Assembly: GCF_018882385.1 (NCBI RefSeq)
Contig: NZ_JACVON010000001.1
Location: 852,942-916,941, forward strand
Origin: Polynucleobacter sp. 30F-ANTBAC
GTDB taxonomy: Bacteria; Pseudomonadota; Gammaproteobacteria; Burkholderiales; Burkholderiaceae
Direction: 5' to 3'
DNA: 64,000 bases
A program made the position numbers and the translations under genes. Positions 39,907 through 48,991 of this stretch are shown here, in pieces. The notes under the pieces were generated by a model. It saw only the letters and a program-made list of their open reading frames with translations, was not told the DNA's origin and made no database searches. Numbering within the stretch: the stretch's first letter is position 1; each line of letters begins with the position of its first letter.

Positions 39907-40452
39907 ATGAAAATTATTCCTCAAACTGCCTGGATTTGGTCTAAACCAGAGCGTGCTCTCGCCTTTGGTTTTGGCTCCGGTTTATCTCTCAAAGCACCCG
40001 GCACAGTTGGTACGCTCTATGCATGGGCCATCTATTTATTGATGGATGCTTTTTTAGCCAACACAACCATTGCGACTGTCATTACTGTTAGTGCCATCGG
40101 AGGTATTTGGATTTGCGGCAAAGTGGGCGAAGAATTAGGCGTACCCGATCATGGCGGTATTGTTTGGGATGAGTTTGTGGCCTTTTGGTTCATCCTATTC
40201 ATCATCATGCCAACCGGCATCGGCGGACAAATTGTTGCATTCTTGTTGTTTCGATTTTTTGATGCTGCCAAACCAGGACCCATTAAATCAATCGATCAGT
40301 ATTTTAAAAAGTGGCAGCCTACTGTTGAGCGCTTAGATCAGCCCAGAAGAATGCCTTCGTGGGTAATCAGAGGATTTGGTGTGATGATTGATGACGTTGC
40401 TGCTGCACTAGCTACTCTTTTAGTGATTGCGATTGGCTCTCGTATCTGGTGA
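39907..40452 (+). CDS. pgpA: Phosphatidylglycerophosphatase A
   Basis: PgpA dephosphorylates phosphatidylglycerophosphate in phospholipid synthesis at the inner membrane. The 181-aa protein starts with an amphipathic segment containing FGSGLSLKAPGTVGTLYA. Three to four membrane segments follow, including GGIVWDEFVAFWFILFIIMP, a motif that carries conserved acidic residues, with FFDAAKPGPIKSID afterwards. It overlaps or abuts pncC. Confidence 0.93.
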   Translation: MKIIPQTAWIWSKPERALAFGFGSGLSLKAPGTVGTLYAWAIYLLMDAFLANTTIATVITVSAIGGIWICGKVGEELGVPDHGGIVWDEFVAFWFILFIIMPTGIGGQIVAFLLFRFFDAAKPGPIKSIDQYFKKWQPTVERLDQPRRMPSWVIRGFGVMIDDVAAALATLLVIAIGSRIW

Positions 40453-40954
40453 TGAGATAACTACTTTGAGCCATCTTGTCGAACTACCTCTTATTGAAAG
40501 ATTAGCGGGCATTCTTTTAAAGCATCACTGGCGCTTAAGTGCGGCAGAATCTTGCACGGGTGGATTAGTTGCGGCGAGTTTGACCAACTTAGCTGGCTCA
40601 AGCGAATGGTTTGAGCGCGGCTATGTTACTTATAGCAATGATGCTAAATCAGAAGATATTGGCGTTGATACGCATCTCATTCAAGATCATGGCGCAGTCA
40701 GCGATCAAGTAGCCAAAGCCATGGCCATTGGAGCGAAACAATCAAGCAACTCAAACATTGCCTTGTCTATCACAGGTATTGCTGGCCCCACAGGTGGGAG
40801 CGAAGAAAAACCAGTTGGTACCGTTTGCTTCGCTTGGATCTTAAATAACGATCAAGTAATTTCGGAAACAAGACTATTTAGCGGTGATCGCTCAGAGATC
40901 AGAGCTCAAGCAAGTGAGTTTGCAATTAAAAATTTGATTCTACTTTTAAGTTAA
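40427..40954 (+). CDS. pncC: Nicotinamide-nucleotide amidohydrolase (CinA C-terminal domain type)
   Basis: PncC hydrolyses NMN to nicotinate mononucleotide in pyridine-nucleotide salvage. The protein is a free CinA C-terminal domain: LSAAESCTGGLVAASLTNLA, SNDAKSEDIGVDTHLIQDHG, ALSITGIAGPTGGSEEKPVG and TVCFAW. No ATG fits the start. The longest frame uses a TTG at 40427 (overlapping pgpA by 26 bp), and another TTG at 40466 would give 162 aa without overlap. The second better matches typical N-termini, so the start is uncertain. Confidence 0.92.
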   Translation: MRLALVSGDEITTLSHLVELPLIERLAGILLKHHWRLSAAESCTGGLVAASLTNLAGSSEWFERGYVTYSNDAKSEDIGVDTHLIQDHGAVSDQVAKAMAIGAKQSSNSNIALSITGIAGPTGGSEEKPVGTVCFAWILNNDQVISETRLFSGDRSEIRAQASEFAIKNLILLLS

Positions 40955-40955
40955 C

Positions 40956-41651
40956 TTACTTATTCATTCTCTCAAGAATGAAATCAATCCTCGCTGGAAA
41001 ATTAACTCTAGCCCTTGAGCAATACTTCACCTTGTCATAACACTTGGGTGCAGGCAGGGCTGCCGCTAAGGATGCTGCCTCTTCAATGGATAGCTGATGA
41101 GGTTTAACTGAAAAATAATGCTGCGCTGCTGCGCTAACGCCAAAAACACCTTCACCCCACTCCACATGATTGAGATATATCTCAAAAATACGTTCTTTAG
41201 GTAAAGTAATTTCTAACATTGCCGTAATCACAAACTCTTGGGCTTTGCGAATGTAATTTTTCTCACCCGATAGAAATAAGTTTTTGGCTAACTGCTGCGT
41301 AATCGTCGATCCGCCACGTAAATGCTTGGTGTTTTTCTGATTTCGATTCCAAGCATCCTTCATCGCCTGAGGCTCAAAACCCATGTGGCGATAAAAGTCA
41401 CTGTCTTCACTGATCGTAATGGTGCGCTTGAGGTAAGGCGATATCTTTTTAAACTCCATCCACTCACGCTTGATGCCACAGTCGTGAATGTAGGGAATAC
41501 TCCAACCGCAAATGCGATGGCGCTCAGCCAACTGAAAAGAAGTCACACTGGGGTTAACCCACCGCCAAGCCAAAATTTGAATAAAGAAAAATAGCTGCAA
41601 TGACAGAATGCTTAATACGATGGCAGTGAAGAAATAACGAAGAAATTTCAT
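40956..41651 (-). CDS. mtgA: Monofunctional biosynthetic peptidoglycan transglycosylase
   Basis: MtgA polymerises lipid II into glycan strands at the inner membrane. The 231-aa protein has an N-terminal membrane anchor (about 8-30) followed by the GT51 domain: TISEDSDFYRHMGFEPQAM (with the catalytic Glu), RGGSTITQQLAKNLFLS, ERIFEIYLNHVEWGEGVFG and LAAALPAPKCYD. No transpeptidase domain is present. Its stop is one base from the pncC stop, and a hairpin TTCATTCT-CTCA-AGAATGAA sits inside its 3' end (40963-40982). Confidence 0.96.
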   Translation of the reverse strand: MKFLRYFFTAIVLSILSLQLFFFIQILAWRWVNPSVTSFQLAERHRICGWSIPYIHDCGIKREWMEFKKISPYLKRTITISEDSDFYRHMGFEPQAMKDAWNRNQKNTKHLRGGSTITQQLAKNLFLSGEKNYIRKAQEFVITAMLEITLPKERIFEIYLNHVEWGEGVFGVSAAAQHYFSVKPHQLSIEEAASLAAALPAPKCYDKVKYCSRARVNFPARIDFILERMNK

Positions 41652-41660
41652 GTCAAGAAA

Positions 41661-42605
41661 TCAGTCGACTGACTTTAATGATGGCTTTGACATATTTTTA
41701 TAACACGCCCTAGCAGCATTCAAAGCCCCTTCGATATCCAACGCTTGAGAGGGTTTTCTCCAAGTCATGAACGCATCAGCCGCTTGCTCAACCAACATTC
41801 CTAAACCATCAACAGCCAATAAACCCAAACAGGCTGCATCTTTTAAAAATTTTGTTTCTTTACCGTAGACCATGTCATAGGCAATAGCTTTAGGTTGAGA
41901 GATCTGCTTTAGCAACTCCACATCCATCGGGGACATGTCTCCCAAGCCTGTGGCAGTTGCATTGAGTATCAGATCAAACCGAGAAGATGAATTCTTTAAC
42001 GCCTCCAAAGAAACTGCTTTTAAACCGTCAAACTGTTCGGCCAACGCTTCTGCTTTTGCATGCGTGCGATTAACTATAGATATATCAAGAACACCTAAAC
42101 TCATTAAAGGATCAATCACGCCTTGCGCCGCACCGCCTGCACCCAAAATTAAAACCTTGGCTTGTTTGGCTGAAATGTTTTGCTGCTGCAAGAGTCTTTC
42201 TAGGTCTTTCACAAAACCAATGCCGTCCGTGTTGTCACACCACAACTCACCCTCTTGCAACCATAGAACATTCGCAGCGCCTGCTTTTTCAGCACGAGCT
42301 GTTCGATGTTGAGCCAACTCAAATGCTTCTAACTTAAATGGCACCGTCACATTCAAGCCTTTGCCACCACGTTCAAAAAACTGTTGAACAGTTTCTTTGA
42401 ATGCATCAAGCTCTGAAAAAATTCTGCCGTAATAAATTGCTTGCTGGGTTTGTTCAGCAAAAAATTGATGAATCACAGGCGACTGACTATGCGCAATAGG
42501 ATGCCCAACCACCCCATAAACATCTTTCCCTGGGTGATCCTGCGGGTTCAATTGTGGTTTTAAAGCATCCATGATTAACTTCTTATCTCTTTCTGTTGAT
42601 GACAC
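41661..42605 (-). CDS. aroE: Shikimate dehydrogenase
   Basis: AroE reduces 3-dehydroshikimate with NADPH in aromatic amino acid synthesis. The protein has DVYGVVGHPIAHSQSPVIHQ, GLNVTVPFKLEAFELA, the NADP fold VLILGAGGAAQGVIDPL, NRTHAKAEALAE and LNATATGLGDMSPM. The frame starts at an ATG at 42605 (314 aa). An ATG at 42572 would give 303 aa and leave fewer extra N-terminal residues. It is 9 bp upstream of mtgA on the same strand, as in many betaproteobacteria. Confidence 0.95.
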   Translation of the reverse strand: MSSTERDKKLIMDALKPQLNPQDHPGKDVYGVVGHPIAHSQSPVIHQFFAEQTQQAIYYGRIFSELDAFKETVQQFFERGGKGLNVTVPFKLEAFELAQHRTARAEKAGAANVLWLQEGELWCDNTDGIGFVKDLERLLQQQNISAKQAKVLILGAGGAAQGVIDPLMSLGVLDISIVNRTHAKAEALAEQFDGLKAVSLEALKNSSSRFDLILNATATGLGDMSPMDVELLKQISQPKAIAYDMVYGKETKFLKDAACLGLLAVDGLGMLVEQAADAFMTWRKPSQALDIEGALNAARACYKNMSKPSLKSVD

Positions 42606-42650
42606 TCAAGCCCCTCATCACCTTTAATGAATTTAAACTTTTTATTGAGG

Positions 42651-43481
42651 TCACTTCAATTCTGCACCATCTCGGGTAAATTCAAAAGTAGAAACCCAAT
42701 CCAAGACATCAATTTGTTGTCGCATGCGATCTGTAAATCGACCAAAGGGAGCTGAAGATCGAATGATGGCAAGCGCTTGACGGTCTAACTCTTGATTACC
42801 AGAAGACTTCATGACTTCAATACCCTCTTTAGCTAGTCGACCCTGTTGATCAACGCTCACCATAACCACCAGACTACCGTAAAGCGCTTGACCTTTTACC
42901 CTCGGAAAGTGCGTCGTACCGTAGGCTTCAATTTGCTTCCGCATAGCATCGTAATAGTTAGCAAAAATAACCGCTTTAGCACTTGTCGCAGTGACCACTG
43001 CGCGTCGTGGGGTCTGACCGTTCTTTTGCAAACGTTTGCTCAACTCCGCCTCTAGAGGGTTCGACTCACTCTGTTCTATCGCTTTCTTACCCTGGGTTGT
43101 ACTAGCGCTATTGGCTCTTTCTGCTGTCATTTGAGACAACAAGCGCTTTTGCTCCGCTTCCATTTTTTCAAGCTTTTCTGCCAAATTAGGATCAGCTCGA
43201 CGCAAGGCACTGGCTGTCGCCTCTTTTAGTTCTCCGCCTCCATTTAAATCTGCTTGAGCCAAACGCCTTGGATTCACTGGGGGCGTAGCACTTCTAGCAT
43301 TTACTAACACCACACTGAGCGGCGTTTTCAAGCGCTTGGTTTTTTCACTATCCTCATGCCACTTAAATGCCAAGAAAATAATGTGCAAAAAAATCGATGC
43401 AGCAATGGCATAAGCCATTGGTCGTTTCCAATTCTTCCAATCAAGATCGATATATTTACTGAGGAGTGCCGGAGTGCGCAT
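42651..43481 (-). CDS. TonB-family energy transducer-like protein
   Basis: This 276-aa protein has one N-terminal membrane helix (about 22-40), a long charged periplasmic segment with coiled-coil character (LAEKLEKMEAEQKRLLSQMT), and a C-terminal TonB domain. That domain has ALYGSLVVMVSVDQQGRLAK and SSGNQELDRQALAIIRSSAP. The start is the ATG at 43479-43481 (MRTPALLSKY), which overlaps the 3' end of the RNB gene by 26 bp. No exbB/exbD gene is adjacent. The neighbours mtgA/aroE and the RNase suggest conserved betaproteobacterial synteny rather than an iron-uptake cluster. Confidence 0.87.
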   Translation of the reverse strand: MRTPALLSKYIDLDWKNWKRPMAYAIAASIFLHIIFLAFKWHEDSEKTKRLKTPLSVVLVNARSATPPVNPRRLAQADLNGGGELKEATASALRRADPNLAEKLEKMEAEQKRLLSQMTAERANSASTTQGKKAIEQSESNPLEAELSKRLQKNGQTPRRAVVTATSAKAVIFANYYDAMRKQIEAYGTTHFPRVKGQALYGSLVVMVSVDQQGRLAKEGIEVMKSSGNQELDRQALAIIRSSAPFGRFTDRMRQQIDVLDWVSTFEFTRDGAELK

Positions 43482-45624
43482 CGGGTGATATATCTTGTTC
43501 GTCTGTTTTCTGTTCAGGTTGAGCTTCAGATTCCTCTTTTGATTGAGACTCAACTTCAGCATCTATCTCATTTTGGAAAATCATTTCTGCATCAACACCG
43601 GAATCAATCAGGCCCAAATAACGAACACTGGCTTCCAATGCCAAATAGTCAACCTCTAAGACCTCTATCTCGGCACGAGCACCTCTTGCCTGCTCTGCCA
43701 ATTCTGGAACATTCAAACGCAAAGGAACCTCTTCAACCCTGGCCTGCCCCTCTTTGAGGTGTCTCACCACACCCTTCCAAGGTAAGCCCAATTGCTTTAA
43801 GTACATCAAACACCAATAACGTTCCATTTGATTTTGATGTTCACCATAAGCAGCATAAGTGCCATCAAAGTCAGCAGCAATCGCCATCAAATCAGCATCT
43901 TTGGGTTTAAACGGCGCAACCAACTTGGCCGTAACGCCGTGTTGCGCCATGGCAATTAATTGCCATTGGTTCACTAAGTCGACATACCGACGTAATGGTG
44001 AGGTGCACCATGAATAGTTTTCAACACCCAGACCTTCATGAGGGCCCGGCATGGTTTGCATCCTGGTACGTTGTGGACCCCAACCTTTTTGGACACGATA
44101 AATGCCCGGCACACTGTGGTTGGCAAGTTGATTACCCCATGTACTGTTGCAATAGATCATCCACTCCGCAACGATTGAATCCAAAACAGAGCCTCGTTGG
44201 CGCGGCTTAATCTCCACTATGCCATCGATTACCGTAAAGTTAAAGTCTCTAGCGAGTGCTTGAGGGTCCGGCAAACCTAATACTTCAGCACGCAAGCCAT
44301 TAGCAACCCGTTGCGCTTGGCGAAGAGCATGAAGTTGTTTGGCTGATCGCCATAACACTGCCAACTCTTGTTGATAAGGCAACTGAGCAGCATTAGAGGT
44401 ATCCGCTAAAGACTCCTCCGTTACCAAATCTTCCAAATCATCTAAGCGAAGGTTATGCGCCATTGGCACACGCTCCACTTTTGTCTTGGGGGCATGCTCA
44501 CCTTCTAAAATTGGTAAGCCCTCAGCATCAATCGTGACATACAAAGAAACTGCTGGGCGTAGCGGTAACTCATCCGTATCGTTGATGTCATTTTCTTGAT
44601 CCTTGATGCCGCTAACAGCAGCATGCAATGAAAATACATCAATCACTTGATCTGGCAGCATTGTGATCTTCCCGCCCGGGTAATAAACCGTCGAAAGTCT
44701 TTGTCGCGCAATTTGATCTAGCGCGCCACCTCGCCCAATCGCCAATGCTGGCGCTGCAATATGCACACCAATACGGTAACAGTTAGACAACCCTGTTATC
44801 TGCGTCACAGAAAATGCATCATCAATCTCTGTGGTGCTCGCATCATCAATTGAAAAAGCACGCACCGCTGCTTCAGGCAATTGATTTAGCGCAGCCTGCC
44901 AATCAGCCTCTTCATTAGGCTGCATGGTCACATTAAAACCAACACCCTTAGGAAAATGCTCTTTTAAAAATTTACCTTCGTGATAGGCTAACGCAGACCC
45001 CAAGACACCGCACTTCAAAAACAATTCAGCAATACCACCCTTTAATCCCTGAGATGCCGCATGCACAGCTTTGTAGGCGGTTGTGTTTTTATCGGGCGCA
45101 AACAACAACGCATTAACCTGCGGATAAATCTCTTCTGGCAACTGACCAGCTCGCAACTCGGTTTCCCAAGACGCTTGCTTAGCCAACTCTACTTTCTTTT
45201 TTTCAACAGCTAAGAGAGCAGCTTTAAGCTGATCCTCTGGCGCGCGCATAAACTGCCCACGCCCTTTGCGTCGAAAGTAAATTGGAGCCGCTTGCAAGGC
45301 GATGGCTAACGCGGTTTGCTGCAACGGTGAGGCCGTTTCGCCAAAATACTCCTTGGCTAGATCTAAAAATTGAAACTCGCCAGGACCAGCACATTCCCAA
45401 ACGAAATCTAAATCAATCTCATCAGAAATAATTTTTGCTTGAGGTAAAAAGTCAGCGATCGCCATGGATGAAGGGCATTGAAAACGCAACCAAACATCTT
45501 TTGATTTAAGTTTGCCACGCTTACCACCCAAACTTTCAACGGCCAAGGGGTCAGTCTCTGCACCCGCCGCTGTTATTAATGTGGCGATCTTGATATCGCC
45601 ACCTTCTTCATGAAGCAAATGCAT
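43456..45624 (-). CDS. RNB-domain ribonuclease (RNase II family)
   Basis: This 3'-5' exoribonuclease has 722 aa. The N-terminal region is followed by the RNB catalytic domain with AFSIDDASTTEIDDAFSVTQ (Mg-binding aspartates), RIGVHIAAPALAIGRGGALD, STVYYPGGKITMLPDQVIDV and LDSIVAEWMIYCNSTWGNQL. The RCTSPLRRYVDLV-type motif is seen as WCTSPLRRYVDLVNQWQLIA. A divergent S1-like tail and a Glu/Gln/Ser-rich acidic extreme C-terminus complete it. It is closer to the short betaproteobacterial RNase II type than to RNase R. It shares one base with the upstream FabG-like gene (TAATG-type junction). Confidence 0.92.
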   Translation of the reverse strand: MHLLHEEGGDIKIATLITAAGAETDPLAVESLGGKRGKLKSKDVWLRFQCPSSMAIADFLPQAKIISDEIDLDFVWECAGPGEFQFLDLAKEYFGETASPLQQTALAIALQAAPIYFRRKGRGQFMRAPEDQLKAALLAVEKKKVELAKQASWETELRAGQLPEEIYPQVNALLFAPDKNTTAYKAVHAASQGLKGGIAELFLKCGVLGSALAYHEGKFLKEHFPKGVGFNVTMQPNEEADWQAALNQLPEAAVRAFSIDDASTTEIDDAFSVTQITGLSNCYRIGVHIAAPALAIGRGGALDQIARQRLSTVYYPGGKITMLPDQVIDVFSLHAAVSGIKDQENDINDTDELPLRPAVSLYVTIDAEGLPILEGEHAPKTKVERVPMAHNLRLDDLEDLVTEESLADTSNAAQLPYQQELAVLWRSAKQLHALRQAQRVANGLRAEVLGLPDPQALARDFNFTVIDGIVEIKPRQRGSVLDSIVAEWMIYCNSTWGNQLANHSVPGIYRVQKGWGPQRTRMQTMPGPHEGLGVENYSWCTSPLRRYVDLVNQWQLIAMAQHGVTAKLVAPFKPKDADLMAIAADFDGTYAAYGEHQNQMERYWCLMYLKQLGLPWKGVVRHLKEGQARVEEVPLRLNVPELAEQARGARAEIEVLEVDYLALEASVRYLGLIDSGVDAEMIFQNEIDAEVESQSKEESEAQPEQKTDEQDISPDAHSGTPQ

Positions 45625-46400
45625 TAAAGAGAAATTCCGCCACTGGCTTCAAGTGCAATACCGTTGATATAACTAGATTCATCACTGGCTAAAAAGGCAT
45701 ACACATTGGCTAACTCTTCGGGCTGCCCTAAACGGCGCAACCAAGAACGATCCTTCATGCCTTTTAATACATCTTCAGGCATGGATGACAAGATCCCAGT
45801 CTCCACAAAACCGGGGCAAACAGCATTCACCCGAATGCCTTTAGGTCCCAACTCACGAGCCCAAGTCATGGTTAACCCAATCACCCCAAATTTAGTTGCA
45901 GCGTAATTGGTTTGTCCAAAATTACCATAAAGCCCCACCACACTAGAGGCACTCACAATAGCACCCTTACCTGCCTTCAACATGTGCGGAACAACAGCTT
46001 GAGTGCAATTAAAAACACCCTTTAAATTGACATCAATAACAGCATCAAATTGTTCTTCCGTCATATTAACCAAGCGAGCATCTTTGGTAATACCGGCATT
46101 GTTGATCAGCACATCGATACGCCCATGCTTCGCCATAACGGATTCAACAACAGCATCAATGCCCACTCGATCGGTCACATTCATGACATAACCCTCGACT
46201 TGATTGGTCGTCGCAGTCTTTTCTTGAAGTTTTGCAACCGCTTGATTGACTTGATCAGCATTTATGTCACAAACGATAGCAATAGCACCTTCATTTATAA
46301 ATTTTTCTGCTGTTGCAAAACCAATGCCATTGGCAGCACCTGTAATGATGGCTATTTTTTGATGCAAGCGCAGAGCTTGTTGATTCGAACTTTGAGACAT
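45624..46400 (-). CDS. FabG-like short-chain dehydrogenase/reductase
   Basis: This 258-aa SDR has the NAD(P) motif [18 protein letters not shown] (about 18-35), [40 protein letters not shown], the catalytic [20 protein letters not shown] with K following (YxxxK), and [14 protein letters not shown]. It is likely a 3-oxoacyl-ACP or acetoacetyl-CoA reductase, possibly for fatty acid or polyhydroxyalkanoate synthesis. The exact substrate cannot be fixed by sequence alone. The gene abuts the RNB gene, so the two are probably cotranscribed. Confidence 0.9.
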   Translation of the reverse strand: MSQSSNQQALRLHQKIAIITGAANGIGFATAEKFINEGAIAIVCDINADQVNQAVAKLQEKTATTNQVEGYVMNVTDRVGIDAVVESVMAKHGRIDVLINNAGITKDARLVNMTEEQFDAVIDVNLKGVFNCTQAVVPHMLKAGKGAIVSASSVVGLYGNFGQTNYAATKFGVIGLTMTWARELGPKGIRVNAVCPGFVETGILSSMPEDVLKGMKDRSWLRRLGQPEELANVYAFLASDESSYINGIALEASGGISL

Positions 46401-46438
46401 ATTTAGTTAACTTTATTTATTTGTGTTTTTAATATCAC

Positions 46439-47878
46439 TTACTTAAGCATCTCTAATAATTTTCTGTGTACGCCACCAAATCCGCCATTACTCATCACTA
46501 GAATGTAATCGCCAGTGCGTGCTTCTTTTTTAACGGCTGCCATTAACTTTTCTAAATCATCAAAGGCTTGTGCCTTGGGTCCCAATGGTGCCAGTGACTC
46601 TTTGAGATCCCAGCCTAAAGCATCTTTACCGGATGAAGCGCCATAACCGAATACTAAATCGGCATCTTTCAAACTATCTGGCAATTGGCTTTTCATAACG
46701 CCCAACTTCATCGTATTGGAGCGTGGCTCTAATACGGCCAAAATTCTTGCGTTCGGCTGATTTTCAATACGACGACGCAAACCATCTACCGTTGTTGTGA
46801 TGGCTGTTGGGTGATGGGCAAAATCATCATAAATGGTGATGCCGTTCACACGCCCGATGATTTCCATACGGCGCTTTACATTCTTAAATGTGCCCAATGC
46901 TTGCGCAGCATCTTTAGGAGAAATCCCAATGTGATGTGCTGCTGCAATAGCCGCCAATGCATTCAATTGGTTATGTCGACCTGTCACAGAAGCATCTTGA
47001 TCCCATGTAACCTCTGCAACTTCTTTGGATTGGAAAAAGACTTTAAAGCCATCTGCTTGAGTATCTTGAAGCGTCCAATCAGGCGCTGCCACAGCTGATG
47101 CATGACCATCACCAAAACGCTCAAGCGTCGACCAACAACCTCGCTTGATAACTCGATCCAAACTCTCTTCAGCTGCATTCACAACCAAACAACCACTTCC
47201 TGGCACTGTTCTGACCAAATGATGAAATTGCGTTTCAATCGCAGTAATGTCAGCAAAAATATCAGCGTGATCAAACTCTAAATTATTCAAAATGGCTGTG
47301 CGTGGTCGATAGTGCACAAACTTGCTGCGCTTATCAAAAAAAGCGGTGTCATATTCATCCGCTTCAATCACAAAGTAATGAGATTCTGACGCGCCTTGAG
47401 ATAACTCCTTAGACTTAGGGGTTGATTCACCTAATCGTGCTGAAACATCAAAATTATTGGGTACTCCACCAATTAAGTAACCCGGCTCCAAACCATTGGC
47501 TTGAAGGATCCAGGTCAACATCGCTGTCGTGGTGGTTTTGCCATGAGTCCCCGCCACCGCTAAAACATGCTTACCTCTTAATACTTGCTCCCCTAACCAC
47601 TGAGGACCGGACTGATAAGGCAAGCCCTGCTCCAAAATCGCTTCCATCAGAGGATTGCCTCTAGAAACTACATTGCCAATAATGAACAAGTCCGGTTTAA
47701 GAGCTAGTTGATCGGGCGAGAAACCCTCGATCAACTGGATACCTTGAGCCTCTAACTGAGTACTCATGGGAGGGTAGACATTAGCGTCGCATCCAGTCAC
47801 TTGATGACCAGCTTGACGTGCGATGGCGGCAATACCGCCCATAAAAGTACCGCAAATACCGAGAATATGAAGATGCAT
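46439..47878 (-). CDS. mpl: UDP-N-acetylmuramate:L-Ala-gamma-D-Glu-meso-DAP ligase
   Basis: Mpl recycles cell-wall tripeptide by joining it to UDP-MurNAc. The 479-aa Mur ligase starts MHLHILGICGTFMGGIAAIA. It has the ATP loop VAGTHGKTTTTAML (about 112-125), EADEYDTAFFDKRSKFVHYR, NNLEFDHADIF, GRHNQLNALAAIAAAHHIG, DDFAHHPTAI and LEPRSNTMKLG. The start faces the tlpA-like gene with about 60 bp between. Together with ampD (58.3 kb) and mtgA it forms part of wall recycling and synthesis in this window. Confidence 0.96.
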   Translation of the reverse strand: MHLHILGICGTFMGGIAAIARQAGHQVTGCDANVYPPMSTQLEAQGIQLIEGFSPDQLALKPDLFIIGNVVSRGNPLMEAILEQGLPYQSGPQWLGEQVLRGKHVLAVAGTHGKTTTTAMLTWILQANGLEPGYLIGGVPNNFDVSARLGESTPKSKELSQGASESHYFVIEADEYDTAFFDKRSKFVHYRPRTAILNNLEFDHADIFADITAIETQFHHLVRTVPGSGCLVVNAAEESLDRVIKRGCWSTLERFGDGHASAVAAPDWTLQDTQADGFKVFFQSKEVAEVTWDQDASVTGRHNQLNALAAIAAAHHIGISPKDAAQALGTFKNVKRRMEIIGRVNGITIYDDFAHHPTAITTTVDGLRRRIENQPNARILAVLEPRSNTMKLGVMKSQLPDSLKDADLVFGYGASSGKDALGWDLKESLAPLGPKAQAFDDLEKLMAAVKKEARTGDYILVMSNGGFGGVHRKLLEMLK

Positions 47879-47941
47879 GGCAAGATTTTATCCAAACATC
47901 AGTGCAAAATAAGGCAAATAACTGAAATAGAAAGAAATAAA

Positions 47942-48481
47942 GTGAATAAACGTCAGTGGATCTTCATCCTCGCAATCGGTTTTTTAGCAGGCGCTTTAGG
48001 TATGGGCGTTGCCAGCTATCAATTCAGGACAACTCTTGCAAAAGATGCCGCTATTGAGACTTTTCTAAAGCAAGAGTTGAGATCACCTGATGGTGAGGTT
48101 CTGCCGAGCGCGAGTTGGAGAGGAAAAACCTTGGTTTTGAACTTTTGGGCCCCCTGGTGCCCACCTTGTGTCGAGGAAATGCCCGAGTTAGTGCGCGTTC
48201 AAGAGAAATATCGCTCTAAAAATGTGCTATTTGTTGGCATTGGTGTTGATTCACCATCCAATTTACGTCAATTTCTTTTAAAAACACCCGTTAACTACCC
48301 AATCGTTTTAGGTGGATTAGAGGGTAGTAATTGGGCAAAAAGTATGGGAAATCCAAGCTCTGGGCTGCCATTTACCGTCCTAATTGATGAAAAAGGAAGC
48401 ATTAAGAAGGTCAAACTTGGAAAAATAAGCGAAGATGAGCTCAGTTCATGGTTAGATGCCGTTATAATCACCTCCAAGTAA
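47942..48481 (+). CDS. TlpA-type thiol:disulfide oxidoreductase
   Basis: This 179-aa protein has an N-terminal membrane anchor (VNKRQWIFILAIGFLAGALG) and a periplasmic thioredoxin fold with WAPWCPPCVEEMPELV (CxxC = CPPC), FVGIGVDSPSNLRQFL and GLPFTVLIDEKGSIKK (cis-proline loop). Such proteins reduce disulfides, for example in cytochrome c maturation. The frame is open to 47801, inside mpl on the other strand. The GTG at 47942, preceded by AAAGAAATAAA, gives the best signal-anchor N-terminus. An ATG at 47873 is an alternative. accB follows 21 bp later. Confidence 0.86.
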   Translation: MNKRQWIFILAIGFLAGALGMGVASYQFRTTLAKDAAIETFLKQELRSPDGEVLPSASWRGKTLVLNFWAPWCPPCVEEMPELVRVQEKYRSKNVLFVGIGVDSPSNLRQFLLKTPVNYPIVLGGLEGSNWAKSMGNPSSGLPFTVLIDEKGSIKKVKLGKISEDELSSWLDAVIITSK

Positions 48482-48502
48482 AAAACTATATGGAAGGGCA
48501 TC

Positions 48503-48967
48503 ATGGATCTACGAAAACTTAAAACTTTGATTGATTTAGTAGCTGAATCTGGCGTATCTGAACTAGAGGTTACCGAAGGCGAAGACAAAGTACGTATCGT
48601 AAAAAATCCAGCTCCGATTGCCGCTCCAACCCAACAATACTATGCTCCTGCTCCAGCCGCACCAGCTGCCGGTCCAGCTCCTGCCGCTGCAGCTGCTGCT
48701 CCAGCAGAAGTAGCTGCTCCAGCCGAGCCAACTGGGCACGCTGTTAAATCACCAATGGTCGGTACTTTCTACCGTGCACCAACTCCAGGCGCAGACTCTT
48801 TTGTAAAAATTGGCGACTCAGTCAAAGAAGGTCAAACTCTTTGCATCATCGAAGCGATGAAGTTATTGAACGAGATCGAATCTGATAAATCAGGCGTTGT
48901 TAAAGAAATCCTATGTGAGAACGGCCAAGGTGTTGAATTTGGTCAGGCTCTTTTCATTATTGGCTAA
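48503..48967 (+). CDS. accB: Biotin carboxyl carrier protein of acetyl-CoA carboxylase
   Basis: AccB carries biotin between AccC and the carboxyltransferase in fatty acid synthesis. The 154-aa protein starts [20 protein letters not shown]. An Ala/Pro-rich linker (about 36-78) leads to the biotinyl domain, with [20 protein letters not shown] and the biotinylated lysine 120 in [12 protein letters not shown]. An SD GGAAGGG precedes the ATG. accC follows 24 bp downstream. Confidence 0.98.
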   Translation: MDLRKLKTLIDLVAESGVSELEVTEGEDKVRIVKNPAPIAAPTQQYYAPAPAAPAAGPAPAAAAAAPAEVAAPAEPTGHAVKSPMVGTFYRAPTPGADSFVKIGDSVKEGQTLCIIEAMKLLNEIESDKSGVVKEILCENGQGVEFGQALFIIG

Positions 48968-48991
48968 TTCAAGAGTTATAAAGGTTATCTG

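Noticed and set aside
43356..43757. 133-codon plus-strand frame over the tonB-like/RNB junction
   Set aside because: It is antisense to two real genes and has no recognisable domain.
47801..47941. Upstream extension of the tlpA-like gene
   Set aside because: It lies inside mpl on the opposite strand, and its residues are polar and precede the natural membrane anchor.
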